Positions 60,801 through 64,000 of a stretch of DNA of 64,000 nucleotides are shown in pieces. This DNA comes from Ciona intestinalis (lineage: Eukaryota; Chordata; Ascidiacea; Phlebobranchia; Cionidae): assembly GCF_000224145.3 (NCBI RefSeq), contig NC_020178.2:196638-260637 (forward strand), written 5' to 3'. The translations under genes were made by a program, and so were the position numbers. How positions within the stretch are numbered: the first letter of the stretch is position 1; each line of letters begins with the position of its first letter. The notes beneath the pieces are model-generated. The model worked only from the letters and a program-made list of their open reading frames with translations, ran no database searches and was not told where the DNA came from.

Positions 60801-63354
60801 TAAGGTACCATCAATTACTTATAGTTTAAACCTAATACATATTTTTCCAGTTTTTAGTAAAAAACAGTTTTTAATATTTTGATTCTTTATTTGCAGTTTG
60901 CTGGGGGAACAAATAAAACGGCACATTACGGGGTAATTATTTTTGCCTCTGAACCCAAAGTTGAACTCAACAGTAGGATTAATAGACAACTGAACTCAAC
61001 TCAAATTATTCAATATTTTATACGAATTTCTCAAAAAAAGCGTAAGTTTTCATAAAATAAATTTTTGTAATTTTTTTTGGGGGTAATTTTTGAATTTTGT
61101 ATAAAATAAGGGTAAAAATATCCAAAAAAATAAAACATATCCATATAGGACCTGATACGTGGACATGAGGTGTATAAAACAGAACACCTGTGTTATAACA
61201 ACTCTCATTGCACTACATACAAGAATAAAGCAAGTTACATGAAACAGGCTAAGTTGAGTTAAATTATGTTTGAATTACAGAGGAAATACGACAGACAGTT
61301 GGTGGGGGAACCAACACTGGAGCTGCCTTGAACGTCTTAAGAGGAATGTTGGGTATTTCTTACCAGACTGACAGAATCAACAATGGAGGCAACAACAGAC
61401 AAAGGCACTGCTTTATTCTGACTGACGGTAACTTTTTTGTTTAAAATATTTTCCATAGGGTAGGGTGAAGCTGTATTTGTGGATAAACTTTAAAATAAGC
61501 CAAACTTAAGCACTTTGGGGCTGGTGAATGCTTGAACCGAATTGTATTTTCTGATGTGGCAAAGTGGATTGGGTGCCTGCCTCTAACCTAGAGGTAATGG
61601 GTTCAAGACTTGTCAATGCCACCGTTGTCACTGTGCAAAAAACATACAAAAAATTTAAAAAGTCAAATAAAATAATCACTCACGAAGTGCCCCCGTGGCG
61701 TAGCGGTTATCGCGCCTGTCTGTAACCATAGGTAATGGGTTCAAGGCTCGTCGCTGCTACCATTGNNNNNNNNNNNNNNNNNNNNNNNNNNNNNNNNNNN
61801 NNNNNNNNNNNNNNNNNNNNNNNNNNNNNNNNNNNNNNNNNNNNNNNNNNNNNNNNNNNNNNNNNNNNNNNNNNNNNNNNNNNNNNNNNNNNNNNNNNNN
61901 NNNNNNNNNNNNNNNNNNNNNNNNNNNNNNNNNNNNNNNNNNNNNNNNNNNNNNNNNNNNNNNNNNNNNNNNNNNNNNNNNNNNNNNNNNNNNNNNNNNN
62001 NNNNNNNNNNNNNNNNNNNNNNNNNNNNNNNNNNNNNNNNNNNNNNNNNNNNNNNNNNNNNNNNNNNNNNNNNNNNNNNNNNNNNNNNNNNNNNNNNNNN
62101 NNNNNNNNNNNNNNNNNNNNNNNNNNNNNNNNNNNNNNNNNNNNNNNNNNNNNNNNNNNNNNNNNNNNNNNNNNNNNNNNNNNNNNNNNNNNNNNNNNNN
62201 NNNNNNNNNNNNNNNNNNNNNNNNNNNNNNNNNNNNNNNNNNNNNNNNNNNNNATTGTAAATATAATTTAAGAGATTCCAGCCAAATCCACCCCAGGTAT
62301 TACAACTTTAAAGGATTTTTAATATAACTGTTCTTCACAGGTGTATTTAGTGGCGTAGCCAGGGAGGTTTAAGGCGGCACAATTTTTCGTTTATAAGTTT
62401 ATTATATAAACTGTTGCAGTCATGCAGAGTATAAGTCGAAAAGCAAAAACAAACTCTTTAAAACAGAAAAAGAGCCCTTTAAATATGATTTTATATTATA
62501 TAATTAAAAAATGATTTAATATTATATATATTACACCCTCTTTAAAAAATATTTAAAAAAACAACTTTTTTTAGCCTGATCTTTTGTACCGTATTGGTAC
62601 ATTACGTTCACAACAATGAGGTTTTCTATGTTTGACAACTATGAATGTAACTGCATTTTAACAATTTCAGCCCAGATTTTACCCTGCTGTTATGTCCATA
62701 AAAACAAGCAGAGCCAAAGTATATTGCATTCACCACATTGATCAATGATGTTCCCTATATTTGACAACTATGAGTGTAAATATATTTTAACAATGTCACC
62801 CCAGATTTTACCCTGCTGTTATGTCTATACAAACAGGCAGAGCCAAAGTATATTGCATTCGCCACATGAATCAATAAGGTTTCTTACGTTTGACAACTGT
62901 GATTGTAACTTCATTTTAACACTAAAGAATTGAAAAAACTTAACATTTCTGCTCTTCGTATTCTAACTCATTTTGTTATTTTATTTCCTGTAGTTTTAAT
63001 ATTTTTTCTAAAACTGCCTTATGTGTATGGGTAATTAAGGATTATTATTTGATTACGCTACTGAGTTAAAGCAATAGCCTATAGTGCCCACATTTGTAGC
63101 GGAATCGGTATTGCCCCAAATCTCTAGGCTACAAGCAGACGTATCAACTTTTTCCTTGCGCTTATTTACATAAACTCTTCGACAGTTTTACAGCATAACT
63201 TCTTGTACTACATGCCGCGGAAACACACCAGATGCAAGAGCAGAGTACACACAACTGTTAGGCCTTGCTGGAGGGAAACTAGAAAACTTTGTGCAAATTG
63301 AAAACTTCTATCTGCTGGAACAATACATTGACCGAGTAATTGATGTTCGCATAG
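54899..63354 (+). CDS. Bf-like: Complement factor B-like protein, gene C, 3' end outside window
   Basis: Exons: 54899-54974, 56004-56147, 56804-57013, 57265-57405, 57950-58126, 58430-58633, 59171-59368, 59720-59946, 60897-61041, 61281-61427, [one VWA exon probably in the gap 61766-62253], 63186-63354, continuing beyond the window. The signal peptide starts MGFRRILVLSCLLLYFV. Order as in gene A: Cys-rich module (VCLCDHECGYSC), CCP, Cys-rich module, three CCPs, VWA with DFSRS and FILTDG. Exons 3-10 have exactly the same lengths as in gene A (210, 141, 177, 204, 198, 227, 145, 147) and nearly the same sequence, while exons 1 and 2 differ. The protease domain is not in the window, so integrity is unknown. 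Confidence 0.9.
55016..55215. mobile_element. MITE in gene C intron 1
   Basis: TGTGGGGTAAGATGGGACAC to CCGTCTTTCCCTATAATACT. Confidence 0.78.
55733..55925. mobile_element. MITE in gene C intron 1, inside a SINE tail
   Basis: Splits a forward SINE tail: CCCGTATTATAGC before, ATAACAGCTATCCTTGAGCG after. Confidence 0.82.
56212..56406. mobile_element. MITE in gene C intron 2
   Basis: TTATAGTAGGGTGGGTGGGA to CTTCCCCCACCCCACTATAT. Confidence 0.82.
56420..56785. mobile_element. Two SINE pieces, head to head
   Basis: A reverse piece (56420-56610) followed by a forward tail (56645-56785) that ends in ATTC repeats before gene C exon 3. Confidence 0.7.
57020..57246 (-). repeat. 71-bp satellite, about 3.2 units, reverse
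   Basis: Gene C intron 57014-57264; same place as the array at 31138 in gene A. Confidence 0.88.
58715..59148 (+). repeat. 19-bp minisatellite in gene C intron
   Basis: About 22 units of GTGAGGATAAGTAAGTAAT between exons 58633 and 59171, the same intron as the array in gene A. Confidence 0.92.
60396..60804. mobile_element. Different TIR element (about 400 bp) in gene C intron
   Basis: The ends are inverted: ACCCTTTTTTGCATGGT on the left and ACCATGCAGAAAGGGT on the right. A second inverted pair inside is TTTATGCGCGTA against TACGCGCATAAA. Flanking TA/TATA suggests a TA target. The homologous gene A intron (27772-28404) lacks it. Confidence 0.7.
61685..61765 (+). mobile_element. tRNA-like SINE head at a gap edge
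   Basis: GCCCCCGTGGCGTAGCGGTT and GGGTTCAAGGCTCGTCGCTG, cut by the gap at 61766. Another head lies at 61555-61640. Confidence 0.75.
61766..62253. other. Assembly gap, 488 N
   Basis: Gene C intron, homologous position to the gap 26429-26725 of gene A; probably hides the 77-nt VWA exon. Confidence 0.98.
62600..62925. repeat. About 130-bp tandem repeat, 2.5 units
   Basis: TTTGACAACTATGAATGTAA at about 62631 recurs with changes at about 62761 and 62890. The part between (CAGATTTTACCCTGCTGTTA) repeats twice. Intron of gene C. Confidence 0.75.
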
Positions 63355-63396
63355 GTAGGTAATGTTTTTGAATTGAAAAGCTATGACCATTGACTT

Positions 63397-63945
63397 TATG
63401 CTTACTGTTGTGTTTTACATGGTGTCTTCTCATACACCAGACACATATGGTGCATTCATACACCTCATGCTCACTGTCAAGTTATAACATTGGTATCTTC
63501 CTATACACCAGGCACACATGGTGTATTCATACACCTCATGCTCACTGTCAAGTTATAACATGGGTATCTTCTAATACACCAGGCACACATGGTGTATTCA
63601 TACACCTCATGCTCACTGTCAAGTTATAACATGGATGTCTTCTAATACACCAGGCACACATGGTGTATTCATACACCTCATGCTCACTGTCAAGTTATAA
63701 CATGGATGTCTTCTAATACACCAGGCACACATGGTGTATTCATACACCTCATGCTCACTGTCAAGTTATAACATTGGTATCTTCCTATACACCAGGCACA
63801 CATGGTGTATTCATACACCTCATGCTTATTGTCAAGTTATAACATGGATGTCTTCCTATACACCAGACACACATGGTGTATTCATACACCTCATGCTTAT
63901 TGTCGAGTTATAACACGGGTGTCTTCTTATACACCAAGCAACTTG
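63397..63945 (-). repeat. 71-bp satellite, about 7.7 units, reverse
   Basis: Follows the last visible gene C exon; homologous to 25425-25997 in gene A. Confidence 0.9.
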
Positions 63946-64000
63946 ACAGTAGTTGCTCCAAACAATTAATTCTCCTTTAATGAACAGTTCAAAGCAATGC

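Noticed and set aside
61735..62271. Open frames across 61766-62253
   Set aside because: They consist of N gap translated as X.
54899..63354. Gene C as simply the other allele of gene A
   Set aside because: First two exons differ strongly and the flanking genes and repeats are different, so at least the 5' parts are separate loci.

Overview
The window is animal DNA: AT-rich, with many short exons bounded by GT...AG, secreted multidomain proteins and dense short repeats. A cluster of complement factor B-like genes, 3' splice sites lying directly before start codons (as in spliced-leader trans-splicing) and a tRNA-headed SINE point to a tunicate, most likely Ciona. The species call is inference.

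Layout. (1) 1-10,927, + strand: 3' part of a secreted or surface gene with two CUB domains, three Ly6/uPAR-type domains, a Ser/Thr/Pro linker, an unrecognised Cys-containing region and a C-terminal VWA domain. (2) 12,728-19,810, + strand: a complete 13-exon procollagen galactosyltransferase (GT25/COLGALT) of 594 residues ending in KEEL. (3) 21,430-33,442, - strand: factor B-like gene A, 18 visible exons and one probably lost in an N gap. (4) 38,797-39,616, + strand: a two-exon gene for a 77-residue Arg-rich secreted peptide, a candidate antimicrobial precursor. (5) 40,086-51,358, + strand: factor B-like gene B, 19 exons, 963 residues. (6) 54,899 to beyond the right edge, + strand: factor B-like gene C, ending in the window inside its VWA region. 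Most exons are too short or too split to show as long ORFs; I placed them by splice sites, phase and comparison of the three paralogues.

The three factor B-like proteins share: signal peptide, Cys-rich WAP-like module, CCP, second Cys-rich module, three CCPs, VWA with an intact DxSxS metal site, and (A and B) a trypsin-like domain with His-Asp-Ser. Family knowledge suggests they bind a C3b-like protein and act as alternative-pathway convertase subunits. Genes A and C are nearly identical through exons 3-10 and 12, introns included, but in opposite orientation and with unrelated first exons. Gene B matches them only in patches, as expected from gene conversion.

The rest is mainly repeats: a tRNA-headed SINE with an ATTC-type tail, a roughly 190-bp palindromic MITE family, 71-bp satellite arrays that I find only in introns, 97-bp and 19-bp arrays, and a long TGAATAAA array. 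The 71-bp, 19-bp and TGAA-type arrays all look derived from the 3' part of the SINE. Six N gaps are present, and two are flanked by duplicated sequence that looks like unmerged contig overlap.
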